NCBI GenBank assembly: GCA_947001705.1
Contig: CAMQHT010000004.1
Location: 24,414-88,413 of the forward strand
DNA length: 64,000 nt
Source: an uncultured Collinsella sp.
GTDB lineage: Bacteria; Actinomycetota; Coriobacteriia; Coriobacteriales; Coriobacteriaceae
Direction: 5' to 3'
Each line of letters begins with the position of its first letter. Position 1 is the stretch's first letter. Made by a program: the position numbers and the translations under genes. Positions 22,850 to 31,349 of the stretch are shown piece after piece. The notes below the pieces were generated by a model. The model did not search any database and had not been told where the DNA came from. It saw only the letters and a list, made by a program, of their open reading frames with translations.

Positions 22850-23824
22850 CTACTCGTCGTCCCCGTCGTTGGGGTCGCCCTTGAGGGTGTTGATGTCCAG
22901 ATACTCGTTATCGTCCTCTTTTTGCTGGGTCTCCGACTCCGCTTGGGTGGGGCCGGAGAACAGCCGGAATCCCTCAAACGCAATGACACCGAGCAGGGCA
23001 ATGACAATGGCGATAAAGGCAACCTTGACTGCCTGCGGAAATTCCGAGAAACGCAGCGCCTTTTCCTCGGCGTAATAATCGGCGAAGCGTTCTTCGCCTG
23101 TGCTTTTGGTATACACCGGCGCGGACGCGGCCTCCGGGTCATATTCCGGTGCAGGCGTGGCAGCGTACGGATCGTTGAGATAATCGCTCGATGCGGTGCC
23201 ATAATCCTCGGTCTCGATGCGACCGTTGCCAGCATAGCCATCGGAATAATCGGAAAATGCCGTACCGCTCTCATAGTCCGCGGCACTCGTGTTGGCGGCA
23301 AAAAGCGGGTTAACTGGAACGTCGAGCGCCGGCATGCCGGTAGAGGTCTCATCCAGATCGGTTGCAGCCCAGGAATCGTAGGCAACCTGATGGGCAACGG
23401 GCTCATCGAGCCTTGTGACCGGAGGCTTGCGTGCCGCAGGAACAGGCAACTGCTGGGCGCTGTACATAACGGTGCTGTCGGCCGATTTGCCCTGCGTCGC
23501 TGCAGCGAGAAATGCCGCCGTTTCGGACGGGTCGCTTGCGGGGCGGGGAGCGGGCGTGGTCGCCGAAGTGAGTGCGGGCGTCGAAACAGGCGACTGCGCA
23601 GGAGTCGGCGCAGATGCGGGCTTAGGCGCAAGTGCGGGATTGAGGCTTGACGGACGAGCCCCGCCGCCCATGAGTTCGTCGGCGGTCCACGGGCGATCAT
23701 TCATCACGTCGTCAAGGCTCAGCGAAAACAGGTCGTCTTCACCCTCATCGAACATGCGGTGCACATGTCCACCAATTGCCGGAATCAATCCGCGACCGGT
23801 GCATGATGCCTTGCTCAACGCCAT
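22850..23824 (-). CDS. Hypothetical one-span membrane protein, Ala/Pro-rich
   Basis: Unknown 324-residue protein. The first 50 residues include an acidic motif (FDEGEDDLFSLSLDDVMND); residues about 60-255 are low-complexity, rich in Ala, Pro, Ser and Thr with many Tyr/Asp (YESGTAFSDYSDGY). One membrane span (AVKVAFIAIVIALLGVIAFE) lies near 262-284, followed by a short acidic tail (EDDNEYLDINTLKGDPNDGDD). The start at 23824 follows GGAAGGATGG. With no N-terminal signal, the long part probably lies in the cytoplasm and the acidic tail outside. A zinc-ribbon or kinase domain is absent. Confidence 0.6.
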   Translation of the reverse strand: MALSKASCTGRGLIPAIGGHVHRMFDEGEDDLFSLSLDDVMNDRPWTADELMGGGARPSSLNPALAPKPASAPTPAQSPVSTPALTSATTPAPRPASDPSETAAFLAAATQGKSADSTVMYSAQQLPVPAARKPPVTRLDEPVAHQVAYDSWAATDLDETSTGMPALDVPVNPLFAANTSAADYESGTAFSDYSDGYAGNGRIETEDYGTASSDYLNDPYAATPAPEYDPEAASAPVYTKSTGEERFADYYAEEKALRFSEFPQAVKVAFIAIVIALLGVIAFEGFRLFSGPTQAESETQQKEDDNEYLDINTLKGDPNDGDDE

Positions 23825-23947
23825 TCTGTTCCATCCTTCCGAAATACTAATGACATCGATTATATGGAACTTTCCAAGCGGCTCGGTCTTGGATTCATGC
23901 TTTCCAGAACTCGCGCCCAAAAGGGGAGGGGCAATCCAGGCGAGTGC

Positions 23948-24601
23948 CTACTTGTCGCCTGCTGCCGCCTTGGCCTCATTGAGGTAGCTATAGAAGCTGT
24001 ACTTGGAGATGCCAAAGAACTCGCAGGCGCGTTCGCTCGACTTGGAAATGAGGAAGGCGCCGCGACGGTCGAGGTAGCCAATGGCACGAATGCGCTCGTC
24101 TTTGGTCATGAGCGCCGCGGGCTTGCCCACAAACTGCTCGCACTCGTGCAGCAGGTCCTCGAGCAGGTCGCCGATGTTCTTGGTAATGGGCTCGGGCTCG
24201 GTGTAGCCCGTGCCGCCGGTGCCGGTAAAGGCGTCGAGCGAACGCTCAAAAGCCTTCATAAGCGTAATGTCAAAGTTGATGCCCAAAATGCCGACGGGCT
24301 TGCCCTCGTCGTTGCGGATAAAGATGGTCGAGGACTTGAGCAGCTTGCCATCGGCGGTTTTGGTGAGGTACGGCTCGCGGTCGTGCACGTCGGCGGTGCC
24401 CTCGTGCATGGATTCAAGCACAATATGGCTGGGGCCGTCACCCAGTTTGCGCCCGCTGACGTGGCCGTTTTCGATCACTACGATGGAGCGGTCCACGTCC
24501 TCGGTCTCCAGGTCGTGGACGACGACTTCGCAGTTGGGGCCAAATTGGAGCGCCAGGCCGTGTGCAAGGCGCTTGTAGAACTCAATCTGTGCGGGGGTCA
24601 T
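23948..24601 (-). CDS. YheO-like PAS/HTH transcriptional regulator (second copy)
   Basis: Paralogue of the regulator at 7941-8597. The YheO-type PAS domain shows CEVVVHDLETEDVDRSIVVI and GHVSGRKLGDGPSHIVLESM; the C-terminal HTH_22 segment ends FFGISKYSFYSYLNEA. AGGAAGG precedes the ATG by 5 bases and the product is 217 residues, the family length. It is divergent from dpaL, so it likely controls arm two of the purine cluster through sites in the 277-base spacer, where two AACAAA/TTTGTT palindromes lie. Confidence 0.88.
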   Translation of the reverse strand: MTPAQIEFYKRLAHGLALQFGPNCEVVVHDLETEDVDRSIVVIENGHVSGRKLGDGPSHIVLESMHEGTADVHDREPYLTKTADGKLLKSSTIFIRNDEGKPVGILGINFDITLMKAFERSLDAFTGTGGTGYTEPEPITKNIGDLLEDLLHECEQFVGKPAALMTKDERIRAIGYLDRRGAFLISKSSERACEFFGISKYSFYSYLNEAKAAAGDK

Positions 24602-24720
24602 GGGTGCCTTCCTAAAAATTAGTTTGGGCTCACTGTGCCATAAACCCCACTTGTTCGCAAATAACGAAAGCGTCGCTGTGTTATGTGACCGTTCGGCGGC
24701 GAAAAGGTACCGATTACGGC

Positions 24721-24787
24721 AACAAACAATTTGTTAGGTTTTCCAATCAAAAAGTGTGATAGAACAGTGCTAACAAACTTTTTGTTT
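24721..24787 (+). promoter_or_regulatory. Twin AACAAA/TTTGTT palindromes upstream of dpaL
   Basis: Two near-palindromes, AACAAACAATTTGTT (24721-24735) and AACAAACTTTTTGTTT (24772-24787), have centres about 51 bp apart in the spacer between the second YheO-type regulator and dpaL. They bracket AT-rich promoter-like sequence (GTGTGATAGAAC). They are good candidates for operators of the adjacent regulator; a matching pair was not found at the first regulator. Confidence 0.5.
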
Positions 24788-24878
24788 GGCATCCACATAA
24801 AAGTTCAGCCGTGTGAATGGGATCGGGCTGAAACGCGTATGCGGGGGCCGGCAAGAGAGAACTTAAGGAGTTCACCGT

Positions 24879-26093
24879 ATGGCCGATAAGATCCAGTGGG
24901 CGGGCAACACGATGCCCAAGAGCGATGACAAGCACTTGGGAATCATGAGCCTCGACCACGTGAAGAAGGCCCGCGCCTTCCACCAGTCGTTCCCCCAGTA
25001 CACCGTCACTCCGCTTGCCCGCCTGGATGGCCAGGCCGCGCGCCTAGGCCTGTCCAACCTGTGCGTTAAGGACGAGAGCTATCGCTTTGGCCTCAACGCC
25101 TTTAAGGTCCTGGGCGGATCGTTTGCCATGGCCAACTACATTGCCGACGAGACCGGCAAGGACGTTGCCGAGTGCACCTTCGATTACCTGACCTCCGATC
25201 AGCTTGCCAAGGACTTTGGCCAGGCCACCTTCTTTACCGCCACCGACGGCAACCATGGCCGCGGCGTGGCATGGGCTGCCAACAAGCTGGGCCAGAAGGC
25301 CGTCGTGCACATGCCCAAGGGTTCCACCAAGCCCCGCTTCGATAACATTGCCGCCGAGGGCGCCACGGTGACCATCGAAGAGGTCAACTACGACGAGTGC
25401 GTGCGCATGGCCGCCGCCGAGGCCGACGCCTGCGAGCGCGGCGTCATCGTTCAGGACACCGCCTGGGAGGGCTACGAGAAGATCCCGTCCTGGATCATGG
25501 AGGGTTACGGCACCATGGCTTCCGAGGCTGCCGAGCAGCTGCGCGAGATGGCTATCAACCGCCCGACGCACGTCTTTGTCCAGGCTGGCGTAGGCTCGCT
25601 CGCCGGCGCCGTGGTGGGCTACTTCACCAACCTGTATCCCGATAACCCGCCCACCTTCGTCGTGGTTGAGTGCGCACCGGCCGCCTGCCTGTACAAGGGC
25701 GCTGCCGCCGGCGACGGCGACCCGCGTATCGTGGACGGCGACATGCCCTCCATCATGGCCGGCCTGTGCTGCGGCGAGCCCAACATCCTTGGCTGGGATA
25801 TCCTGCGCAACCACACCACCGCCTTCGTGTCCTGCCCCGACTGGGTCACCGCTCGCGGCATGCGCACCCTGGGCGCTCCCGAGAAGGGCGACCCGCGCGT
25901 CATCTCCGGCGAGTCCGGCGCAGTGACCACCGGTCTGGTCGAGACCCTCATGCTCGACCCCGAGTACGCCGAGCTCAAGGAGCTCATCGGCCTGGACAAG
26001 ACGAGCTCCGTGCTCTGCTTCTCCACCGAGGGCGACACCGATCCGGATCAGTACCGTCGCATCGTCTGGGAGGGCGAGTACCCCACCTGCTAG
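24879..26093 (+). CDS. dpaL: Diaminopropionate ammonia-lyase
   Basis: PLP-dependent lyase converting 2,3-diaminopropionate to pyruvate and two ammonia (YgeX in E. coli). The Schiff-base lysine is K76 in SYRFGLNAFKVLGG, and FFTATDGNHGRGVAWAA is the substrate/phosphate loop typical of fold type II enzymes. The protein is 404 residues, as in E. coli. TTAAGGAG precedes the ATG. In anaerobic urate degradation it would be the step making pyruvate and ammonia near the end. It leads arm two and is followed by ygeY after a large hairpin element. Confidence 0.95.
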   Translation: MADKIQWAGNTMPKSDDKHLGIMSLDHVKKARAFHQSFPQYTVTPLARLDGQAARLGLSNLCVKDESYRFGLNAFKVLGGSFAMANYIADETGKDVAECTFDYLTSDQLAKDFGQATFFTATDGNHGRGVAWAANKLGQKAVVHMPKGSTKPRFDNIAAEGATVTIEEVNYDECVRMAAAEADACERGVIVQDTAWEGYEKIPSWIMEGYGTMASEAAEQLREMAINRPTHVFVQAGVGSLAGAVVGYFTNLYPDNPPTFVVVECAPAACLYKGAAAGDGDPRIVDGDMPSIMAGLCCGEPNILGWDILRNHTTAFVSCPDWVTARGMRTLGAPEKGDPRVISGESGAVTTGLVETLMLDPEYAELKELIGLDKTSSVLCFSTEGDTDPDQYRRIVWEGEYPTC

Positions 26094-26108
26094 CAGACTG
26101 ACCTGTCC

Positions 26109-26227
26109 GGGCGGCGGAGCATATGTTTGCTCCCTGCTCGAACAGTCCTGCGCAAGACGGAAAGCACATTAAGTGCTTTCCTTTGCGTGCGGAACTCGCG
26201 ACGGAGCAAACATATGCTCCGCCGCCC
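26109..26227. repeat. 119-bp nested palindrome between dpaL and ygeY
   Basis: The outer arms (26109-26133 and 26203-26227) are perfectly complementary over 25 bp; the left arm contains GGCGGAGCATATGTTTGC. The 69-base interior holds a second perfect 9-bp hairpin, GGAAAGCAC/GTGCTTTCC (26159-26167 with 26173-26181). No T run follows. It lies 16 bases after the dpaL stop and resembles a small mobile palindromic element or an RNA-stability structure. Confidence 0.85.
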
Positions 26228-26294
26228 TACGTTTACTTGCTTGCCGGGTGCTCGACCTCACGCTGCTTGGCACAAGTGATCTATCTGAAATATC

Positions 26295-26306
26295 TACCTG
26301 TAGGTA
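26295..26306 (+). promoter_or_regulatory. Palindrome TACCTGTAGGTA before ygeY
   Basis: A perfect 12-bp palindrome 26 bases upstream of the ygeY start. It could be an operator or chance; no second copy was noticed in the window. Confidence 0.3.
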
Positions 26307-26331
26307 AACCCTTGTAGAAAGGTTGACTGTT

Positions 26332-27717
26332 ATGACTAAAGAACTCGATTTCGACGCTATCAAGGCTGCTGCTGAGTCCCATCGTGCTGATATGACTCGC
26401 TTCCTGCGCGCTATGATCTCTCACCCCTCTGAGTCCTGCGAGGAGGGCGAGGTTGTCGCTTGCATCAAGGCCGAGATGGAGAGCCTTGGCTATGACGAGG
26501 TCAAGGTCGACGGCCTGGGCAACGTTATGGGCTTTATGGGCGAGGGCGACAAGATCATCGCCATCGACTCCCACATCGACACCGTCGGCATCGGCAACAT
26601 CGAGAACTGGGATGCCGATCCCTATGAGGGCTACGAGACCGACGAGATCATCTACGGCCGCGGCGGCTCTGACCAGGAGGGCGGTATGGCTTCTGCTACC
26701 TACGCTGCCAAGATGATGAAGGACATGGGCCTCATCCCCGAGGGCTACAAGATCATGGTCGTCGGCACCGTCCAGGAAGAGGACTGCGACGGCATGTGCT
26801 GGCAGTACATCTACAACAAGGACGGCATTAAGCCCGAGTTCGTCATTTCCACCGAGCCTACCGACGGCGGCATCTATCGCGGTCACCGCGGCCGCATGGA
26901 GATCCGCGTCGACGTTCACGGCACCTCCTGCCACGGCTCCGCTCCCGACCGCGGCGACAACGCCATTTACAAAATGGCCGACATCATCGCCGACGTCCGC
27001 GCCCTCAACAACAACGGCTGCGACGAGTCGACCGACATCAAGGGCCTCGTCAAGATGCTCGACCCCAAGTACAACCCCGAGCACTTCGAGGATGCCCGCT
27101 TCCTGGGCCGCGGCACCTGCACCGTCAGCCAGATCTTCTACACCAGCCCCAGCCGCTGCGCTGTCGCTGACTCCTGCGCCATCTCCATCGACCGTCGCAT
27201 GACCGCCGGCGAGACCTGGGAGTCCTGCCTGGACGAGATCCGCAACCTGCCGGCCGCCAAGAAGTACGGCGACGACGTGAAGGTCTCCATGTACATGTAC
27301 GACCGTCCGTCCTGGACCGGCGAGGTCTACGAGACCGAGGCTTACTTCCCCACGTGGATCAACAAGGAGACCGCTCCGCACGTCAAGGCCCTCGTCGACG
27401 CCCACAAGGCCATGTTCGGTGACGAGCGCATCGGCTGCGAGCCCAGCATGGACAAGCGCACCGGTCGTCCGCTGTGCGACAAGTGGACCTTCTCCACGAA
27501 CTGCGTCTCCATCCAGGGCCGCTATGGCATCCCCTGCGTGGGCTTTGGCCCGGGTGCCGAGTCTCAGGCTCACGCTCCCAACGAGGTCACCTACAAGGAC
27601 GACCTGGTCACCGCTGCCGCCATGTATGTTGCTGCTTTGAACCTCTACGATCCGAGCCAGGCCGATGGCGACGCTACCGTGTTCCGCGCTGGTCTGACCA
27701 ACAACAAGATCGACTAG
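26332..27717 (+). CDS. ygeY: YgeY family M20-type hydrolase
   Basis: Zinc-dependent hydrolase of peptidase family M20, in the YgeY subgroup linked to selenium-dependent purine metabolism. Metal-binding motifs are visible: [38 protein letters not shown] and [10 protein letters not shown]. It has 461 residues when the ATG at 26332 (AAAGG 9 bases before) is used instead of the TTG three codons earlier. It would hydrolyse an amide or ureido intermediate just before diaminopropionate; the exact substrate is not fixed. It has one of the strongest codon biases in the region, which suggests high expression. Confidence 0.92.
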   Translation: MTKELDFDAIKAAAESHRADMTRFLRAMISHPSESCEEGEVVACIKAEMESLGYDEVKVDGLGNVMGFMGEGDKIIAIDSHIDTVGIGNIENWDADPYEGYETDEIIYGRGGSDQEGGMASATYAAKMMKDMGLIPEGYKIMVVGTVQEEDCDGMCWQYIYNKDGIKPEFVISTEPTDGGIYRGHRGRMEIRVDVHGTSCHGSAPDRGDNAIYKMADIIADVRALNNNGCDESTDIKGLVKMLDPKYNPEHFEDARFLGRGTCTVSQIFYTSPSRCAVADSCAISIDRRMTAGETWESCLDEIRNLPAAKKYGDDVKVSMYMYDRPSWTGEVYETEAYFPTWINKETAPHVKALVDAHKAMFGDERIGCEPSMDKRTGRPLCDKWTFSTNCVSIQGRYGIPCVGFGPGAESQAHAPNEVTYKDDLVTAAAMYVAALNLYDPSQADGDATVFRAGLTNNKID

Positions 27718-27739
27718 TCCCATTCCTTGATCTTGTTGA

Positions 27740-27764
27740 GCCGGGGACAGCCTGTGTCCCCGGC
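27740..27764 (+). repeat. Hairpin between ygeY and ygeW
   Basis: GCCGGGGACA (27740-27749) pairs with TGTCCCCGGC (27755-27764) with a 5-base loop and no T run. It contains the GGGGACA word found in other intergenic repeats. A 154-base spacer follows to ygeW, with TTGACT at 27773 as a possible -35 for a separate promoter. Confidence 0.7.
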
Positions 27765-27918
27765 ACCCCCTGTTGACTTGGGGCCCGCGGTCGTTATCTC
27801 CCATGCTTCCTCAACGGTAGCGGGTCCTCGTCATAGCGCTCTGCATGTTCTAGCCACACGCGCATGCCGGAGCACATCTACTCATTGCGATCGTTTCATC
27901 TATGGAAAGGATATTTAC

Positions 27919-29121
27919 ATGGACGCCAAGTTTACCGAGCTCGTCGAGCAGCTGAACGGCCTCGATTTTAAGGGCATGTACGGCAGCGACTTCCTGCACA
28001 CCTGGGATAAGACCACCGATGAGCTCAAGGCGCTCTACATCGTCGCCGACGCCCTGCGCGAGCTGCGTGAGAACAACGTTTCGTCCAAGATCTTCGACTC
28101 GGGCCTGGCCGTCTCCCTGTTCCGCGACAACTCCACCCGTACGCGCTTCTCCTTCTCTAAGGCCGCCAACCTGCTCGGCCTCGAGCTGCAGGACCTGGAC
28201 GAGAAGAAGTCCCAGATCGCTCACGGCGAGACCGTCCGCGAGACCGCTACCATGATCTCCTTCATGGCCGACGTCATCGGCATCCGCGACGACATGTACA
28301 TCGGCAAGGGCGACGCCTACATGGCCGAGGTCTCCGAGTCTGTCCAGCAGGCCTACGAGGACGGCGTTCTGGATCACCGTCCCACGCTCATCTCCCTGCA
28401 GTCCGACTCCGATCACCCCACGCAGTCCTCTGCCGACATGCTCTACCTCATCAACGAGTTTGGCGGTCTTGAGAACCTCAAGGGCAAGAAGGTTGCCGTC
28501 ACCTGGGCCTATTCGCCCTCTTACGGCAAGCCGCTGTCCTGCCCGCAGTCGCTGATCAGCCTGCTGCCCCGCTTTGGCATGGACGTCACCCTGGCCCACC
28601 CCGAGGGCTACGACCTCATGCCCGAGGTCGTCGAGCGCGCCAAGGGCTATGCCGCCGAGTCCGGCACCACCTTTAAGCAGGTCAACACCATGGCCGAGGC
28701 CTTCGAGGGCGCCGACATCGTGATCCCCAAGAGCTGGGCTCCGTTTGCCGCCATGGAGAAGCGTACCAACCTGTACGCGGAGGGCGACGACGCCGGCATC
28801 GCAGCGCTCGAGAAGGAGCTGCTCGCTCAGAACGCCACCCATCAGGACTGGTGCTCCACGACCGAGCTCATGGAGAAGACCGCCAACGGCCAGGACACCA
28901 TCTTTATGCACCCGCTGCCCGCCGACATCTCCGGTGTCTCCTGCGAGCACGGCGAGGTCAACGCCGACGTCTTTGACATGCACCGCGTGGGCATGTACAA
29001 GGAGGCCAGCTACAAGCCGTACGCCATCGCAGCCATGATGTTCCTGCAGAAGGTTGCCGATCCCGCCGCTACCCTTAAGGCCCTCGACGAGCGCAACACC
29101 GCCCGTTGGTTCCAGGCCTAA
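27919..29121 (+). CDS. ygeW: YgeW knotted carbamoyltransferase
   Basis: Member of the aspartate/ornithine carbamoyltransferase superfamily, YgeW branch, with a knotted fold. The carbamoyl-phosphate loop is FRDNSTRTRFSFS, and HPTQSSADMLY and MHPLPADISG are the other active-site motifs. Using the ATG at 27919 (GGAAAGGA upstream) gives 400 residues, near E. coli YgeW. In the purine pathway it would act in the phosphorolytic direction, releasing carbamoyl phosphate for ATP synthesis; the partner substrate is not settled. Confidence 0.95.
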   Translation: MDAKFTELVEQLNGLDFKGMYGSDFLHTWDKTTDELKALYIVADALRELRENNVSSKIFDSGLAVSLFRDNSTRTRFSFSKAANLLGLELQDLDEKKSQIAHGETVRETATMISFMADVIGIRDDMYIGKGDAYMAEVSESVQQAYEDGVLDHRPTLISLQSDSDHPTQSSADMLYLINEFGGLENLKGKKVAVTWAYSPSYGKPLSCPQSLISLLPRFGMDVTLAHPEGYDLMPEVVERAKGYAAESGTTFKQVNTMAEAFEGADIVIPKSWAPFAAMEKRTNLYAEGDDAGIAALEKELLAQNATHQDWCSTTELMEKTANGQDTIFMHPLPADISGVSCEHGEVNADVFDMHRVGMYKEASYKPYAIAAMMFLQKVADPAATLKALDERNTARWFQA

Positions 29122-29144
29122 AGCTGGGCTGAGGTAAGCCATGT

Positions 29145-29184
29145 AAAGGGGGCGCTCTGCCAACCGGCGGGGTGCCCCTTTTTG
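29145..29184 (+). terminator. Terminator after ygeW
   Basis: AAAGGGGGCGC pairs with GTGCCCCTTTTT across about 17 bases, with a T run at the end. It separates dpaL-ygeY-ygeW from the nucleotidyltransferase/hydantoinase pair. Confidence 0.75.
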
Positions 29185-29271
29185 CATCGTGGGCGTGCGG
29201 GATAAGCGCTTTCGATGTAGATGCCCCGCGACGCGAGTTATGGGTACGATGGTTTCAGGGGAGGTATCGCC

Positions 29272-29886
29272 ATGAAACTTGGTTGCGTCATTATGGCTTC
29301 GGGCGAGGGCAAGCGGTTTGGCTCCAACAAGATGCTTGCCGATATCTATGGCGAGCCGCTGATTGCCCGGACCATTGATTCGGTTCCCCGGGGCTTTGAC
29401 GTCGTGGTTTCGACGCGTTGGCCCGAGGCCGCTCAGATTTGTGATGACAAGCATTGCCCGTGCGTGCTGCACGATGGCGAGCTGCGCAGCGAAAGCGTCC
29501 GTGCGGGCCTTTCGTGGGGAGTCGAACGCAACTGGAAAGGTTGCCTCTTTTTGCCGGGTGACCAGCCGCTCGTGAGTTCGGATTCTTTTGAGGCTATGGT
29601 TCGTGCATTTGACGAGCGTGGCCGCAGGCATCCGGTGCGTCTTGCGTGCAACGGTGAGCCTTCGAGCCCGGTGCTCTTTCCGGCGGAACTGTTCGATGCA
29701 CTTATGTGTCTTGAGGGTAAGGACGGCGGCGGTTCGATTCTCAAGGACCGTACCGACGTGGTGCTGGTCGATGCGCGTGCTTACGAACTGTGGGACGTCG
29801 ATACCGTCAAGGGACAGCGACGCATAACGGAGCATATCGCCGCCTGCTCGTATTTTGATCGCGTGGCCAACTGCATCAATCAATAA
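29272..29886 (+). CDS. MocA/YgfJ-like nucleotidyltransferase
   Basis: NTP-transferase domain protein like MocA/YgfJ, which attach CMP or GMP to molybdopterin. The nucleotide-binding motif reads MASGEGKRFGSNKML (residues 8-22) and the metal-binding aspartate motif is FLPGDQPLVSSD. The ATG at 29272 follows GGGGAGG at 8 bases; 204 residues is typical. In context it should make the dinucleotide cofactor for the selenium-dependent hydroxylase. The base specificity (CTP or GTP) cannot be read. Confidence 0.85.
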   Translation: MKLGCVIMASGEGKRFGSNKMLADIYGEPLIARTIDSVPRGFDVVVSTRWPEAAQICDDKHCPCVLHDGELRSESVRAGLSWGVERNWKGCLFLPGDQPLVSSDSFEAMVRAFDERGRRHPVRLACNGEPSSPVLFPAELFDALMCLEGKDGGGSILKDRTDVVLVDARAYELWDVDTVKGQRRITEHIAACSYFDRVANCINQ

Positions 29887-29895
29887 GGAGCAATT

Positions 29896-31263
29896 ATGAT
29901 CATCATCAAAAACGGCGCGCTCGTGACGCCCCAGGGGTTTCGTCTCGCCGATCTTGCCATGGATGGCGACAAGATTGTGCGAATCGCCGCGGCAATCGAG
30001 CCAGGCGCGGACGATATCGTTGAGGATGCCGCCGGCTGTTGGGTGTTTCCCGGCTTTATCGACGGCCACACGCACATGCAGTGCTGGACCGGTATGGACT
30101 GGACGGCCGATAGCTTTGAGACGGGCACGCGCGCGGCGGCGTGCGGCGGCACCACCACGATCGTGGACTATGCCACGGCCGACCGCGGCGTGACCATGCC
30201 CGATGCCTTGGTCGAGTGGCATCATCGCGCCGACGGCACCTGCACCGCCAACTATGCCTTCCATATGGCGCTTGCCGAGTGGAATGAGCGCAACCGCGCC
30301 GATCTTTCGGCCATGCGCGAGGCGGGCGTGTCGTCGTTTAAGACCTACTTTGCCTACGACCATCTGCGCCTGGACGATGCCGAGACGCTCGAGGTGCTGG
30401 AGGAGCTCAAGCGTATTGGCGGCATACTGTGCGTGCATTGCGAGAACGGTACGCTGGTGAATGAGCTGCAGAAGCGCGTGTTTGAGCAGGGTATCCACGG
30501 GCCCGAGGGCCATGCGCTCAGCCGTCCGGATGTGTGCGAGGCCGAGGCAGTGAGCCGTCTGCTATATCTGGCGCACCTGGCCGGCGACGCACCGGTCAAC
30601 GTGGTGCACCTTTCGACCAAGCTGGGACTCGAGGCCATTCGCGCTGTCAAGGCGCGCGGCCAGAAGAACATCTATGTCGAGACCTGCCCTCAGTATCTGA
30701 TGCTCGACGACACCTGCTATCTGGAGCAGGGCGAGGACGGCTTTGCGGGCGCCAGGTACGTGATGAGTCCGCCGCTGCGCCATGCCGGCGACCGTGCCGC
30801 GCTGCGCGAGGCGCTTGTGGCTGGCGAGATCGATACTATTGCCACCGACCACTGCAGCTTTAATCTGCACGGGCAAAAGGACCGCGGGCGCGATGACTTT
30901 CGCGCGATTCCCAACGGCGGGCCCGGTGTGGAGCATCGCCCCGTCGCGATCGCTACGAGTTTTGAGGGACAGCTGGGCCCCGAGGATCTGTGCCGCTTGA
31001 TGAGCGAGAACCCGGCGCGCGTCTTTGGCATGTATCCGCGCAAGGGCTGTCTTGCCGAGGGCTCCGATGCCGACGTGTGCGTGTGGGATCCCAAGGCGCG
31101 CTGGACGATTAGCGCCGCGACGCAGCATCAGGCCGTGGACTATACGCCGCTCGAGGGCTTTGAGGCGCACGGCCGCGCCAAGGCCGTGTTTGTGAACGGC
31201 GTGCTGGCTGCGCGCGACGGCGAGCCCACCGGAGCCCAACCCGGCCGCTACGTGCCCCGCTAA
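29896..31263 (+). CDS. hyuA: Dihydropyrimidinase/hydantoinase
   Basis: Cyclic amidohydrolase that opens a hydantoin- or dihydropyrimidine-like ring. Metal ligands: GFIDGHTHMQ (HxH), the carbamylated lysine in SSFKTYFAY, LCVHCENGTL, NVVHLSTKLG and the aspartate in IATDHCSFN. The length, 455 residues, is normal. ATG follows AAGGAG, 9 bases after the nucleotidyltransferase stop, so the two are co-transcribed. It is one of the conserved genes of anaerobic urate breakdown and would open the imidazole or pyrimidine ring after reduction. Confidence 0.92.
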   Translation: MIIIKNGALVTPQGFRLADLAMDGDKIVRIAAAIEPGADDIVEDAAGCWVFPGFIDGHTHMQCWTGMDWTADSFETGTRAAACGGTTTIVDYATADRGVTMPDALVEWHHRADGTCTANYAFHMALAEWNERNRADLSAMREAGVSSFKTYFAYDHLRLDDAETLEVLEELKRIGGILCVHCENGTLVNELQKRVFEQGIHGPEGHALSRPDVCEAEAVSRLLYLAHLAGDAPVNVVHLSTKLGLEAIRAVKARGQKNIYVETCPQYLMLDDTCYLEQGEDGFAGARYVMSPPLRHAGDRAALREALVAGEIDTIATDHCSFNLHGQKDRGRDDFRAIPNGGPGVEHRPVAIATSFEGQLGPEDLCRLMSENPARVFGMYPRKGCLAEGSDADVCVWDPKARWTISAATQHQAVDYTPLEGFEAHGRAKAVFVNGVLAARDGEPTGAQPGRYVPR

Positions 31264-31276
31264 CGGGAAGACCGCC

Positions 31277-31349
31277 GGGGTAGCTAATTTGGGAGATGAT
31301 TTTTTGGGACGGGGTAGCAAAAAGAGCCCCGTCCCAAATTTGCTACCCC
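31277..31349. repeat. Two-state palindromic element between hyuA and yqeC
   Basis: The outer pair joins GGGGTAGCTAATTTGGGA (31277-31294) with its near complement at 31332-31349; the inner pair joins TTTGGGACGGGG (31303-31314) with CCCCGTCCCAAA (31327-31338). Both use the bases TCCCAAA at 31332-31338, so only one stem can form at a time. It overlaps the last codons of yqeC and lies between two converging genes. Confidence 0.75.

Noticed and set aside
27850..30513. A long antisense frame across ygeW and hyuA
   Set aside because: It crosses two real genes and a terminator and has Leu/Val/Gly/Asp-rich composition typical of antisense shadows.
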